Shown: positions 35,038 to 43,186 of the stretch, one piece after another | Numbering within the stretch: the stretch's first letter is position 1 | How the letters are laid out: every line of letters begins with the position of its first letter | Source of the DNA: Billgrantia campisalis | Lineage (GTDB): Bacteria > Pseudomonadota > Gammaproteobacteria > Pseudomonadales > Halomonadaceae | Direction of reading: 5' to 3' | Assembly: GCF_022341425.1 (NCBI RefSeq) | Contig: NZ_JABFUC010000005.1 | Coordinates: 124,001 to 188,000 of the forward strand | Length of the DNA: 64,000 nt | Position numbers and translations under genes: made by a program | Notes under the pieces: model-generated | The model's database searches: none | Seen by the model: only the letters and a program-made list of their open reading frames with translations | What the model was told of the DNA's origin: nothing

Positions 35038-35346
35038 ATGCTCGTCAAACTGCTCGACCTGCTGGTGCACAACGCCTCACGGCTGAAAGGGGCGCTGCTT
35101 GTCGCCATGGCGGCACTGATCATCGCCGACCTGCTGATACCGACCGGCTATGATCGCTTCGTCTGGGAGTCGTGGGGGGGATTCGGCGCCCTCTTTGGGG
35201 CCTTGGCGTGCCTGACCCTGATCGGTCTGGCCAAGGGTCTCGGCTTCGGGCTTGTCTATCGACGGGATGACTATTATGAGGAGGAACTGGAACCCTACCG
35301 GGCACTCGATGAATCCTCCGATCAACGCAACCGAACCGATACATAG
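35038..35346 (+). CDS. Small membrane protein of the Mrp-like operon 1, unknown
   Basis: 102 residues from the ATG at 35038 (GGGGAGGAAAG before it). Two hydrophobic helices (about 18-34 and 47-69), then a short basic turn and a strongly acidic tail (DDYYEEELEPYRALDESS). It has no counterpart in standard seven-subunit Mrp operons and I do not recognise it. Its position between two D-like subunits suggests an accessory subunit of this complex. Confidence 0.8.
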   Translation: MLVKLLDLLVHNASRLKGALLVAMAALIIADLLIPTGYDRFVWESWGGFGALFGALACLTLIGLAKGLGFGLVYRRDDYYEEELEPYRALDESSDQRNRTDT

Positions 35347-35358
35347 AGTACAGCCGTC

Positions 35359-37074
35359 ATGCCTGAATGGTTCGTGATCAACTGGCCTTTCGTCGAGTGG
35401 CTCTCCCCCTCCCTGCTGCTGATTCTGGGCGGGCTGCTGCTGCCGATTTTCCGTGGGGTGGTGCAGAAGGTATTCCTCCTGGTCGTGCCCACCCTGGCCC
35501 TGTTGGCCGTGCTGGGCACCGCTGCGGGAACTCACGCCAGCGTTCAATTTCTGAACATGGAACTAATCCTGGGCCGAGCGGACTCGCTGAGCCTGGTCTT
35601 CGCCCATGTGTTTGCCATCATGGCCCTGGTCGGCGCCATCTATGCCCTCCATGTGCATGACGCTATTCAGCATATGGCCGGCTTGATCTATGCCGGGTCC
35701 GCCATGGGGGTCGTGTTTGCCGGTGATCTGATCACGCTCTATGTCTTCTGGGAGCTGATGATGCTCTCATCGGTCTGGCTGATCTGGCGAAATCGCCGGG
35801 CCGCCTCCCTGGCGGCCGGCTTCCGGTATCTGATGGTTCACGCGGTCAGCGGTGTGCTGCTGCTGGCCGGCATAGTGGTGTATTACGCTCAGGTCGGAAG
35901 CCTGAGCTTCAACGTCATCGAGACCGGTACCCCGGCATTCTGGCTGATCCTGCTCGGTTTCATGATCAATGCCGCCGTGCCGCCACTGCACGCCTGGCTC
36001 ACCGATGCTTACCCCGAGGCCACGGTGACCGGGGCGGTGTTTCTGTGTGCTTTTACCACCAAAACGGCGGTCTACACGCTGATGCGGGGGTTTCCCGAAA
36101 CCGAAATCCTGATCTGGCTCGGGGCGCTCATGACACTCTGGGGGGTGACCTATGCGGTGCTGGCCAACAATATCCGTCGGCTGCTCGCCTACCACATTGT
36201 CAGCCAGGTGGGTTTCATGGTGGCCGGTATCGGTCTGGGTACCGCCATGGCCCTCAACGGCTCCGCGGCCCATGCCTTCACTCATATCCTGTACAAGGCG
36301 CTGCTGTTCATGAGTGCCGGCGCCATTATCCACATGACCGGCCGCGCAAAGCTGACGGAATTGGGGGGACTCTACCGCGCCATGCCGCTGACGTTCCTGT
36401 TCTACATGATCGCGGCCTTCTCCATCTCGGCTTTCCCCCTGACCAGCGGTTTTGTCAGCAAGAGCATGATCCTGGAGGCCTATGCGGACCATCAGGCGGC
36501 ACTTGTCTGGCTGATGCTCTCGTTGGCATCCGCGGGCACCTTCCTGAGCGTTGGCCTGAAGCTCCCGTGGTTCGCCTTCCTGGGCCGGGATACCGGGCTG
36601 CGCCCCCGGGAAGCGCCGACCAACATGCTGCTCGCCATGGGGATTGCCGCCTTCTTCTGTATTTTTATCGGTGTATATCCGCAGTGGCTGTACCAGCTGC
36701 TTCCGCATCAGCCGGTCGGCTACAACGCCTATACGCCCGGCCATGTGTTCTGGGACCTGCAGCTTCTTTCATTCGTTGGTCTGGTCTTTTTCCTTCTGCT
36801 GAACTTCCTGGCGCCAAAGGACAGGATCACCCTTGATACGGACTGGTTCTATCGCGTGGCGGCCCCGCGTGCTGTCCGCTTCATTCACCAGCGCGGTACG
36901 GTTGCATGGCGCAGCCTGCTTGCCGCCCTGCGTTGGCCCTTGCGCCGCATCGTCTCCCAGGCCATGCGTTATCACGGCCCCAGGGGGATTCTCGCTCGCA
37001 CCTGGCCGACAGGCAGCATGGTGCTCTGGGTGGCCGTATTGCTGACCATCTCGCTGTTGCTCTACTACATCTGA
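35359..37074 (+). CDS. Proton-conducting membrane transporter, D-like third copy (operon 1)
   Basis: 571 residues, the longest of the three. The helix-5 glutamate is in ITLYVFWELMMLSSVWLIWRN. The conserved GFMINAAVPPLHAWLTDAYPEATVTGAVFLCAFTTKTAVY region lies mid-chain. After the antiporter core it has an extra C-terminal part with a basic amphipathic segment (WRSLLAALRWPLRRIVSQ) and a final helix. That loosely recalls the lateral helix and last helix of NuoL/MrpA-type proteins. It ends the operon. No separate MrpA exists here. Confidence 0.88.
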   Translation: MPEWFVINWPFVEWLSPSLLLILGGLLLPIFRGVVQKVFLLVVPTLALLAVLGTAAGTHASVQFLNMELILGRADSLSLVFAHVFAIMALVGAIYALHVHDAIQHMAGLIYAGSAMGVVFAGDLITLYVFWELMMLSSVWLIWRNRRAASLAAGFRYLMVHAVSGVLLLAGIVVYYAQVGSLSFNVIETGTPAFWLILLGFMINAAVPPLHAWLTDAYPEATVTGAVFLCAFTTKTAVYTLMRGFPETEILIWLGALMTLWGVTYAVLANNIRRLLAYHIVSQVGFMVAGIGLGTAMALNGSAAHAFTHILYKALLFMSAGAIIHMTGRAKLTELGGLYRAMPLTFLFYMIAAFSISAFPLTSGFVSKSMILEAYADHQAALVWLMLSLASAGTFLSVGLKLPWFAFLGRDTGLRPREAPTNMLLAMGIAAFFCIFIGVYPQWLYQLLPHQPVGYNAYTPGHVFWDLQLLSFVGLVFFLLLNFLAPKDRITLDTDWFYRVAAPRAVRFIHQRGTVAWRSLLAALRWPLRRIVSQAMRYHGPRGILARTWPTGSMVLWVAVLLTISLLLYYI

Positions 37075-37134
37075 CCGAAGGCCTGTGTGCGGTCGAAGTT
37101 GGGGGCTGGACAGAGCCTTGAGAATGGGCGGCGA

Positions 37135-37163
37135 TTCAGCACGGCCCAATGCGCTGCTATACT
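37135..37163 (+). promoter_or_regulatory. Candidate promoter for the RAM-domain gene
   Basis: TTCAGC, a 17-base spacer, TATACT. The -10 is good and the -35 weak. It lies about 60 bases before the start at 37223. Confidence 0.45.
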
Positions 37164-37222
37164 CGCGCCAGGTCGCGGCGACTGTCTTGCCGCGAGAGGT
37201 TTCAGACCCGGGAGTGTGTCCG

Positions 37223-37498
37223 ATGCAGAATGCCGTCATCCTGATCAATACCGACAAGGGCCAGGTCAAGGCTGTGGCCGAGCGCCTGGCCGACGTCGAG
37301 GGTATCAGCGAGGTCTACTCCACCTGTGGACGCTACGATCTGGTGGCCATCGCGCGGACCCGGGACTTCGAGAGCCTGGCCGAGCTGGTCACCGAGCGGC
37401 TCAACGCCGTGGAGGGCATTCGCGACACCGAGACCCTCAACGCCATGCAGGTGCATTCCCGTCATGACCTGGAGACCATGTTCTCGCTGGGCTGGTAG
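37223..37498 (+). CDS. Stand-alone Lrp/AsnC ligand-binding (RAM) domain protein
   Basis: 91 residues from the ATG at 37223 with GGGAG before it; the frame is open upstream without family sequence. The whole protein is an AsnC-type effector-binding domain (AVILINTDKGQ...GISEVYSTCGRYDLVAIART...). It has no helix-turn-helix, so it cannot bind DNA alone in the usual way. Such proteins assemble into rings and bind small molecules or partner with full-length Lrp proteins. Monocistronic, between the Mrp-like operon and a nuclease gene. Confidence 0.9.
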   Translation: MQNAVILINTDKGQVKAVAERLADVEGISEVYSTCGRYDLVAIARTRDFESLAELVTERLNAVEGIRDTETLNAMQVHSRHDLETMFSLGW

Positions 37499-37593
37499 CG
37501 TCGAGTCGTCGCCTTCGCCTTCAACGACGTTACGCCGCCGTCGGGCCGACCGGCACCGGCGGCTTCAGCTTACCGGACGAGACACCCCCAAGG

Positions 37594-38463
37594 ATGGCCA
37601 GACGCCGACCCTCTCGCGCCCTGTCACGCTGGCGCCGCCAGACCCGCCGCTTCGGTATCACCCTGCTCTTCGTGCTGGTGGGCAGCGGGCTCTGGTATAC
37701 CCAGGAGCAGGAGTACCGCGACTCGCTCAGCTGGATGGGCGTACCCACCTGGGAGCGCCTGACCCCGCTCACTGCGCATCGTGTGCTGCGCAACGAGGGG
37801 TTTCTGGTGGGTTGGTCCGACGTACGGGTCAATCCGCTGTGGGTCAGCTACTTCCTGTACGAGGTGGACGACGCCCGCATCGGGCCGCGGCCCGATTTCC
37901 GCCGCGACTGGCGCACCCTCTGGCCCATCGCCGCCGACAGCTATTTCGGCAGCGGCTATGACCGCGGCCACCTGGCCCCCAACTACGCCATCGCCTCGGT
38001 GCACGGGGCCGAGGCGCAGCGCCAGACCTTTCTGATGAGCAATATCTCGCCTCAGCGCCCGGACCTCAATCGGCGGCTTTGGCAGCGGCTCGAAGAAGTG
38101 GTGATCGACCATTTCGTGCCGCGCTTCGGCGTGGTGCAGGTGATCACCGGGCCGGTGTTTCCGGAGCGGTTCTTCGACAACGTGCTCAATCGCGTGGGGC
38201 TCGTGGAGATTCCCGAGGCCTTCTACAAGATCGTCGTGGTGCCGGCCGAGGCGCCCATGGTGGTGGCCTTTCTCATGCCCCAGTCCGTGCGGGGCGACGA
38301 GCCGTTGGACGACTACCTGGTCAGCGTCGAGGAGATCGAGGCGCGCACCGGGCTGAACTTCTTCCCCCAGTTGCCTGAGGCAGTGGCCGAAACGCTGGAA
38401 GGGGAGGTGGTGGCCGAGGGGTGGGCGTTGGAGGAGGTTGCTCGCCTGCCCGCCCGCTTCTGA
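37594..38463 (+). CDS. DNA/RNA non-specific endonuclease (NUC family), membrane-anchored or secreted
   Basis: 289 residues. A basic N-terminus and hydrophobic segment (about 21-36) imply export or a membrane anchor. The beta-beta-alpha-metal nuclease motif is present as GYDRGHLAPNYA with the catalytic histidine, followed by the metal-ligand region SNISPQRPDLNRRLW. Related secreted nucleases degrade DNA and RNA for nutrient use or envelope DNA. Followed by an intrinsic terminator. Confidence 0.92.
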   Translation: MARRRPSRALSRWRRQTRRFGITLLFVLVGSGLWYTQEQEYRDSLSWMGVPTWERLTPLTAHRVLRNEGFLVGWSDVRVNPLWVSYFLYEVDDARIGPRPDFRRDWRTLWPIAADSYFGSGYDRGHLAPNYAIASVHGAEAQRQTFLMSNISPQRPDLNRRLWQRLEEVVIDHFVPRFGVVQVITGPVFPERFFDNVLNRVGLVEIPEAFYKIVVVPAEAPMVVAFLMPQSVRGDEPLDDYLVSVEEIEARTGLNFFPQLPEAVAETLEGEVVAEGWALEEVARLPARF

Positions 38464-38473
38464 AGACACAAAA

Positions 38474-38496
38474 AAACCGCGAGGCTGTCGCGGTTT
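38474..38496 (+). terminator. Terminator after the endonuclease gene
   Basis: Nine-base-pair stem AAACCGCGA/TCGCGGTTT with a GGCTG loop, flanked by an A-run on the left. It can serve the plus-strand nuclease gene and, read from the other strand, ends in U6 after the tRNA-Leu cluster. Confidence 0.75.
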
Positions 38497-38547
38497 CCGA
38501 TAATCTGCCTTGATCGACATGACGCGGCTGGGACCGTGTTAAAGCGG

Positions 38548-38634
38548 TGGTGCCCAGGAGAGGACTTGAACCTCCACATCCGTAAGGATACTAGCACCTG
38601 AAGCTAGCGCGTCTACCAATTCCGCCACCTGGGC
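38548..38634 (-). tRNA. tRNA-Leu (anticodon CAG), copy nearest the terminator
   Basis: 87 bases with encoded CCA and a long variable arm, as in class II tRNAs. Acceptor GCCCAGG pairs with CCTGGGC, and the anticodon loop is TTCAGGT. The variable arm differs from the other two copies by one compensated base pair. Confidence 0.96.
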
Positions 38635-38693
38635 GCATCATGCAATCCGGCCTGTCGTTCGTCGTGTCCGCGGCGCCATGCCTGTCTCGGTCA

Positions 38694-38780
38694 TGGTGCC
38701 CAGGAGAGGACTTGAACCTCCACGTCCGTAAGGACACTAGCACCTGAAGCTAGCGCGTCTACCAATTCCGCCACCTGGGC
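38694..38780 (-). tRNA. tRNA-Leu (anticodon CAG), middle copy
   Basis: 87 bases with encoded CCA. Acceptor stem as in the first copy; variable-arm stem TGTCC/GGACG. Confidence 0.96.
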
Positions 38781-38829
38781 GAACACGAGCGATGCCTTGA
38801 TTCGACCCGACCATGTCGGCTGGGTTCGA

Positions 38830-38916
38830 TGGTGCCCAGAAGAGGACTTGAACCTCCACGTCCGTAAGGACACTAGCACCTGAAGCTAGCGCGTCTACCA
38901 ATTCCGCCATCTGGGC
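38830..38916 (-). tRNA. tRNA-Leu (anticodon CAG), promoter-proximal copy
   Basis: 87 bases with encoded CCA. Acceptor stem GCCCAGA pairs with TCTGGGC, a compensated change at the seventh pair relative to the other two copies. First gene transcribed in this minus-strand cluster. Confidence 0.96.
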
Positions 38917-38927
38917 AGGCGAGGCGT

Positions 38928-38955
38928 ATATTACCCAATTTCGCGTTCAATGCAA
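38928..38955 (-). promoter_or_regulatory. Candidate promoter of the tRNA-Leu cluster
   Basis: On the minus strand TTGCAT, 16 bases, TAATAT, a few bases before the first tRNA-Leu. The hexamers are imperfect but the position is right. Confidence 0.45.
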
Positions 38956-39016
38956 GGCCGCGCAGCGCCGTGGAGCGAAAAAAACCGCTGCCGAAGGGGC
39001 GTGTCAACGACCAAGG

Positions 39017-39045
39017 TTGGGTCGTGCCTTCGCCGGCGCTATACT
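39017..39045 (+). promoter_or_regulatory. Candidate sigma-70 promoter of rnr
   Basis: TTGGGT, a 17-base spacer and TATACT, about 115 bases before the rnr start and divergent from the tRNA-Leu promoter. Confidence 0.5.
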
Positions 39046-39158
39046 ACGGTCATGACAATAGACCCGAATTGCAAGTTCCCACCCCCGTGGCGTATCGCCC
39101 GCGCCCCATCGGCCTTACCGAGAACGCTCTCTCCGACGTTGCCAAGGATGCCTGACGC

Positions 39159-41549
39159 ATGACCCACTGGACGCTCAGCGACGACCCGCACGCGAGCCGC
39201 GAGGCCCACAAGTACGACAACCCGGCGCCCAGCCGCGAATACCTGCTCGCGCGACTGGAGGAGTACGGCAAGCCGATCACCCATGAGGCCATGAGCCGCA
39301 TGCTAGGCCTCGAGGACGAGGACCTCCAGGAGGCGGTGCGGCGACGCCTGGCGGCCATGGAGCGCGACGGCCAGGTCCTGCGCAACCGCGCCGGGGCCTA
39401 TGCGCTGATCGACAAGCTCGACCTGATCAAGGGCAAGGTGCTCGGCCATCGCGACGGCTTCGGCTTCGTGCTGCGTGACGACGGCAAGAAGTCCGACCTG
39501 GTGCTGCCGCCGCGCCAGATGCGTCGCGTCTTTCATGGCGACTACGTGCTGGTGCGTGTCAGCGGGCGCGACCGCCGAGGCCGTGACGAGGCCACCGTCG
39601 CCGAGGTGCTGGCCCGCAATACCCAGACCATGGTCGGCGTCTACCGCGAGAACACTCCCGAGTTCGGTGTGCTGATCCCCGAGAATCCGCGCATCACCCA
39701 GGAGGTGATCATCCCCCATAGCGCCTGCGGCGGGGCCAAGGACGGCCAGGTGATCTCGGCGCGGATCGTGCAGCAGCCCGAGACCCGGGTGCAGCCGGTG
39801 GGCGAGGTGGTCGAGGTGCTCGGCGAGCGCATGGACCCGGGGATGGAGATCGACATTGCCATCCGCAGCTACGAGATTCCCGCTGAGTTTCCCCCGGAGG
39901 TGCACGATCAGATCGCCGGCATGTCCGCCGAGGTGGTCGAGGGGGACAAGGCGCAGCGCATCGACCTGCGCGACGTGCCGCTGGTGACCATCGACGACGA
40001 GAGTGCCAAGGACTTCGATGACGCTGTCTGCGCCTGGAAGACCAAATCGGGCAGTTGGAAGCTGCTGGTGGCGATCGCCGACGTGTCTCATTACGTGCGC
40101 CCCGGCAGCGCCCTGGATCAGGAGGCGATCACCCGCGGCAACTCGGTCTACTTCCCGGGGCAGGTGGTGCCCATGCTGCCGGAGCTGCTCTCCAACGGCC
40201 TCTGCTCGCTGAATCCTAGCGTCGACCGGCTGGCACTGGTCTGCGAGATGAATATTTCCCAGTCCGGCGCCATCAGCCGCTACCGCTTCTACGAGGCGGT
40301 CTTTCAGTCGCATGCGCGGCTGACCTACAACAAGGTCGCGGCGATCCTCGACGAGGACGATCCCGAGGGCGACGCCCTGCGCGAGGAGTACCGCGCCCTG
40401 GTACCTTCGTTACAGAACCTGCATTCGCTCTATCGGCTGCTCCGCGAGGCCCGCGAGGCCCGCGGGGCCATCGATTTCGAGACCACCGAGACGGCGATTC
40501 TCTTCAACGAGGAGCGCAAGATCGAGAAGATCGTGCCGCGCTCCCGCAACGATGCCCACAAGATCATCGAGGAGTGCATGCTGGCGGCCAACGTGGCCAC
40601 CGCCCGCTTCCTCGACAAGCATGATCTGCCGGCGCTGTACCGCATCCACGAGAAGCCCTCGCCGGAGCGCCTGGACAAGCTGCGCCTGTTCCTCAATGAG
40701 CTCGGGCTGTCGCTGGGCGGCGGTGATAATCCGAGCCCCGAGGATTACCGCGATCTGGCCGAGGTGATCAAGGACCGTCCCGATTTCGACGTGATCCAGA
40801 CCGTGATGCTGCGCTCCATGAGCCGGGCGGTCTATTCGCCTCACAATGAGGGCCACTTCGGCCTGGCCTATCCGGCCTATGCCCACTTTACTTCGCCGAT
40901 CCGCCGCTATCCCGACCTGCTGGTGCATCGCGCCATCCGCTCGGTGATTCGTGGGCCGCGCCAGACCAATACCGTGCTGCGGGCCGAGGGGGGCAAGGTG
41001 GAGCCGCCCAGCAAGTGGTGTCCCTACACCTTCGAGCAGATGCTCGAACTCGGCGAGCACTGCTCGATGACCGAGCGGCGCGCCGACGACGCCACCCGCG
41101 ACGTCGAGGACTGGCTCAAGTGCGAGTTCATGTCCGACAAGCTCGGCGAGGTGTACGACGGCACTATCGCCTCGGTGACCCAGTTTGGCATCTTCGTGCG
41201 CCTCGATGAGGTGTACGTCGAGGGCCTGGTGCACGTCACCTCGCTGCCCTCGGACTACTACCACTACGAGGCGGAGAAGCATCGCCTCAAGGGTGAGCGC
41301 ACCGGCATGAGCTATCGGCTCGGCGACGGCGTCACCGTGCAGGTGGCTAGGGTCGACCTGGACGATCGCAAGATCGACTTCGCTTTGGCCGACGACAAGC
41401 CACGGCCCAAGCGGGCCCCGCGCAAGCGTCGCGCCGGCAGTGCGCAGGGGGCCGCTGCGTCGACGCCCGCCGCGGGTGACAAGTCCGGCGACCCGCGCCC
41501 GAAAGGCGGCAAGCGCCGTCGTGGGCCGCGCAAGCCGAGGCGCAGCTGA
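39159..41549 (+). CDS. rnr: Ribonuclease R
   Basis: 796-residue 3'-to-5' exoribonuclease that degrades structured RNA. In order: an N-terminal winged helix (about 22-80), cold-shock domains (GHRDGFGFVLRDDG), and the RNB catalytic core with the aspartates of TIDDESAKDFDDAVCAW. HFTSPIRRYPDLLVHR follows later in the core. Then come an S1 domain (GEVYDGTIASVTQFGIFVRLDE) and a basic Lys/Arg-rich tail. Its stop overlaps the rlmB start (TGATG), the usual rnr-rlmB pair. Confidence 0.97.
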   Translation: MTHWTLSDDPHASREAHKYDNPAPSREYLLARLEEYGKPITHEAMSRMLGLEDEDLQEAVRRRLAAMERDGQVLRNRAGAYALIDKLDLIKGKVLGHRDGFGFVLRDDGKKSDLVLPPRQMRRVFHGDYVLVRVSGRDRRGRDEATVAEVLARNTQTMVGVYRENTPEFGVLIPENPRITQEVIIPHSACGGAKDGQVISARIVQQPETRVQPVGEVVEVLGERMDPGMEIDIAIRSYEIPAEFPPEVHDQIAGMSAEVVEGDKAQRIDLRDVPLVTIDDESAKDFDDAVCAWKTKSGSWKLLVAIADVSHYVRPGSALDQEAITRGNSVYFPGQVVPMLPELLSNGLCSLNPSVDRLALVCEMNISQSGAISRYRFYEAVFQSHARLTYNKVAAILDEDDPEGDALREEYRALVPSLQNLHSLYRLLREAREARGAIDFETTETAILFNEERKIEKIVPRSRNDAHKIIEECMLAANVATARFLDKHDLPALYRIHEKPSPERLDKLRLFLNELGLSLGGGDNPSPEDYRDLAEVIKDRPDFDVIQTVMLRSMSRAVYSPHNEGHFGLAYPAYAHFTSPIRRYPDLLVHRAIRSVIRGPRQTNTVLRAEGGKVEPPSKWCPYTFEQMLELGEHCSMTERRADDATRDVEDWLKCEFMSDKLGEVYDGTIASVTQFGIFVRLDEVYVEGLVHVTSLPSDYYHYEAEKHRLKGERTGMSYRLGDGVTVQVARVDLDDRKIDFALADDKPRPKRAPRKRRAGSAQGAAASTPAAGDKSGDPRPKGGKRRRGPRKPRRS

Positions 41550-42388
41550 TGGCGGCGGGGCCCCGGGGGCGGCGTGGCGAGCCCGGCCGGCGGGGTGCCC
41601 AGCGCCCGCCTTCCGGGGTGCCCGGCGGGCTCGATGCCGTGTTCGGGGTGCATGCGGTGCGTGCCCTGATCGAGCGCGGCGAGGCCCCGCGCGAGCTCTG
41701 GGTGCAAGAGGGCGATGCCGGCCGGCGCCTCGCCGAGCTGGTCGAGGCCGCCCGGCGGCTGGGCGCCAGGGTCCAGTCGCGGCCCCGCGATGACCTCGAC
41801 CGCCTGGCCCAGGGGGCCGCCCATCAGGGCGTGGTGGCGCTGTGTCCGCCGTTGTCCGCCGAGAGCGAGGCGGCGCTGTGGTTCCGGCTGGAGGCCTGGT
41901 CGCTGGCGGCGCCGCCGCTGCTGCTGGTGCTGGATGGCGTCACCGACGTGCACAATTTCGGGGCCTGCCTGCGCAGCGCCGACGCCGCCGGCGTGCAGGG
42001 TGTCATCGTGCCCAAGGACAAGGCTGCGCCGCTCAATGCCACGGTGCGCAAGGTGGCCTGCGGCGCCGCCGAGAGCGTGCCGGTCTATCAGGTCACCAAC
42101 CTGGCCCGCGCCCTGGCCAAGCTCAAGGCGCTGGGCGTCTGGGTCATCGGTACCGCCGGCGAGGCCGAGATCCTGGTCTATGAGGCCGACTTCACCGGCC
42201 CCGTGGCGCTGGTGATGGGCGCCGAGGGCAAGGGGCTGCGGCGGCTGACCCGCGAGGCCTGCGACAGCCTGGTCAAGCTGCCCATGGCGGGCGCGGTATC
42301 GAGCCTCAACGTCTCGGTGGCCACGGGCGTTGCGCTGTTCGAGGCGGTGCGCCAGCGCCGCACCGGCTCCCCCGCGAGCGACGGCTGA
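41549..42388 (+). CDS. rlmB: 23S rRNA (guanosine-2251-2'-O)-methyltransferase RlmB
   Basis: 279-residue SPOUT-type methyltransferase acting on the ribosomal peptidyl-transferase region. After an Arg/Gly-rich leader of about 28 residues, the substrate-binding domain starts at DAVFGVHAVRALIERG. The three SPOUT motifs are NFGACLRSADAAGVQGVI, VMGAEGKGLRRL, and LPMAGAVSSLNVSVATGVALFE. The basic leader is longer than in E. coli TrmH-like RlmB. Translationally coupled to rnr. Confidence 0.95.
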   Translation: MAAGPRGRRGEPGRRGAQRPPSGVPGGLDAVFGVHAVRALIERGEAPRELWVQEGDAGRRLAELVEAARRLGARVQSRPRDDLDRLAQGAAHQGVVALCPPLSAESEAALWFRLEAWSLAAPPLLLVLDGVTDVHNFGACLRSADAAGVQGVIVPKDKAAPLNATVRKVACGAAESVPVYQVTNLARALAKLKALGVWVIGTAGEAEILVYEADFTGPVALVMGAEGKGLRRLTREACDSLVKLPMAGAVSSLNVSVATGVALFEAVRQRRTGSPASDG

Positions 42389-42399
42389 CGGCGCTGTTC

Positions 42400-42428
42400 T
42401 TGCAACTGGTGCCGCGCCTCACTACAAT
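42400..42428 (+). promoter_or_regulatory. Sigma-70 promoter of the rpsF operon
   Basis: TTGCAA, a 17-base spacer and TACAAT, predicting a start near 42435 and a leader of about 105 bases before rpsF. A short GC hairpin (gcccg/cgggc arms, 42435-42456) begins the leader. Confidence 0.7.
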
Positions 42429-42498
42429 GCATGCGCCCGTTCCTGCGTGAGCGGGCGTTTGCATTTTGACTATCACCTCCTTGCTTCCCCTGAGCGAC

Positions 42499-42530
42499 TG
42501 CGGTTCTCACGAGGAAGCTGCCAACCCGCA
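42499..42530 (+). promoter_or_regulatory. Possible autoregulatory leader of rpsF (S6:S18-type)
   Basis: TGCGGTT pairs with AACCCGCA (one bulged base) and closes a loop holding CTCACGAGGAAGCTGCC. The structure ends on the AAGGAG ribosome site of rpsF. Many bacteria use a leader structure here that the S6-S18 pair binds to repress translation. The fit to that known motif is by position and general shape only. Confidence 0.4.
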
Positions 42531-42540
42531 AGGAGATCCC

Positions 42541-42921
42541 ATGCGTCATTACGAAATCGTGTTCATGGTCCACCCGGACCAGAGCGAGCAAGTGCCGTCC
42601 ATGGTCGAGCGCTACTCCAGCATCGTCACCGATAGCGGTGGCACCGTGCATCGCCTGGAAGACTGGGGCCGTCGTCACCTGGCCTACCCGATCAACAAGA
42701 TCCACAAGGCCCACTATGTGCTGATGAATGTCGAGTGCGGCGGCGAGACCCTCGATGAAATCGAGAACATCTTCCGCTTCAACGACGCCATCATCCGCAG
42801 CCTGGTCGTGCGCTGTAAGGAAGCCATCACCGAAGCTTCGCCGATGATGAAGCCGGCGGAAGAGAAGCGCCCGCGTCGCGAAGAAAAGCCGCGTAGCGCC
42901 GAAACCGCCGAAGCCAACTGA
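42541..42921 (+). CDS. rpsF: 30S ribosomal protein bS6
   Basis: 126 residues beginning [18 protein letters not shown], the typical S6 start, with [26 protein letters not shown] and [15 protein letters not shown] charged C-terminal tail ([13 protein letters not shown]) is where RimK adds glutamates in relatives. AAGGAG lies before the ATG. S6 binds S18 on the 30S platform; rpsR follows 25 bases later. Confidence 0.98.
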   Translation: MRHYEIVFMVHPDQSEQVPSMVERYSSIVTDSGGTVHRLEDWGRRHLAYPINKIHKAHYVLMNVECGGETLDEIENIFRFNDAIIRSLVVRCKEAITEASPMMKPAEEKRPRREEKPRSAETAEAN

Positions 42922-42946
42922 TTCCGCACGTCCAAGGAGACTCTCA

Positions 42947-43174
42947 ATGGCACGCTTTTTCCGTCGCCGTAAGTTCTGCCGTTTCACCGCAGAGGGCGTG
43001 AAGCAGATCGACTACAAGGATCTGGACACGCTCAAGGCCTACATCACCGAGACCGGCAAGATCGTCCCCAGCCGTATCACCGGGACCAAGGCCCGTTATC
43101 AGCGCCAGCTGGCTACCGCCATCAAGCGCTCACGCTACCTGGCGCTGCTGCCCTACACCGACAGCCACCAGTAA
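42947..43174 (+). CDS. rpsR: 30S ribosomal protein bS18
   Basis: 75 residues, full length, with the S18 core [38 protein letters not shown] in typical order. It binds 16S rRNA together with S6. AAGGAG precedes the ATG. Confidence 0.98.
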   Translation: MARFFRRRKFCRFTAEGVKQIDYKDLDTLKAYITETGKIVPSRITGTKARYQRQLATAIKRSRYLALLPYTDSHQ

Positions 43175-43186
43175 GTCGAACGCCCG

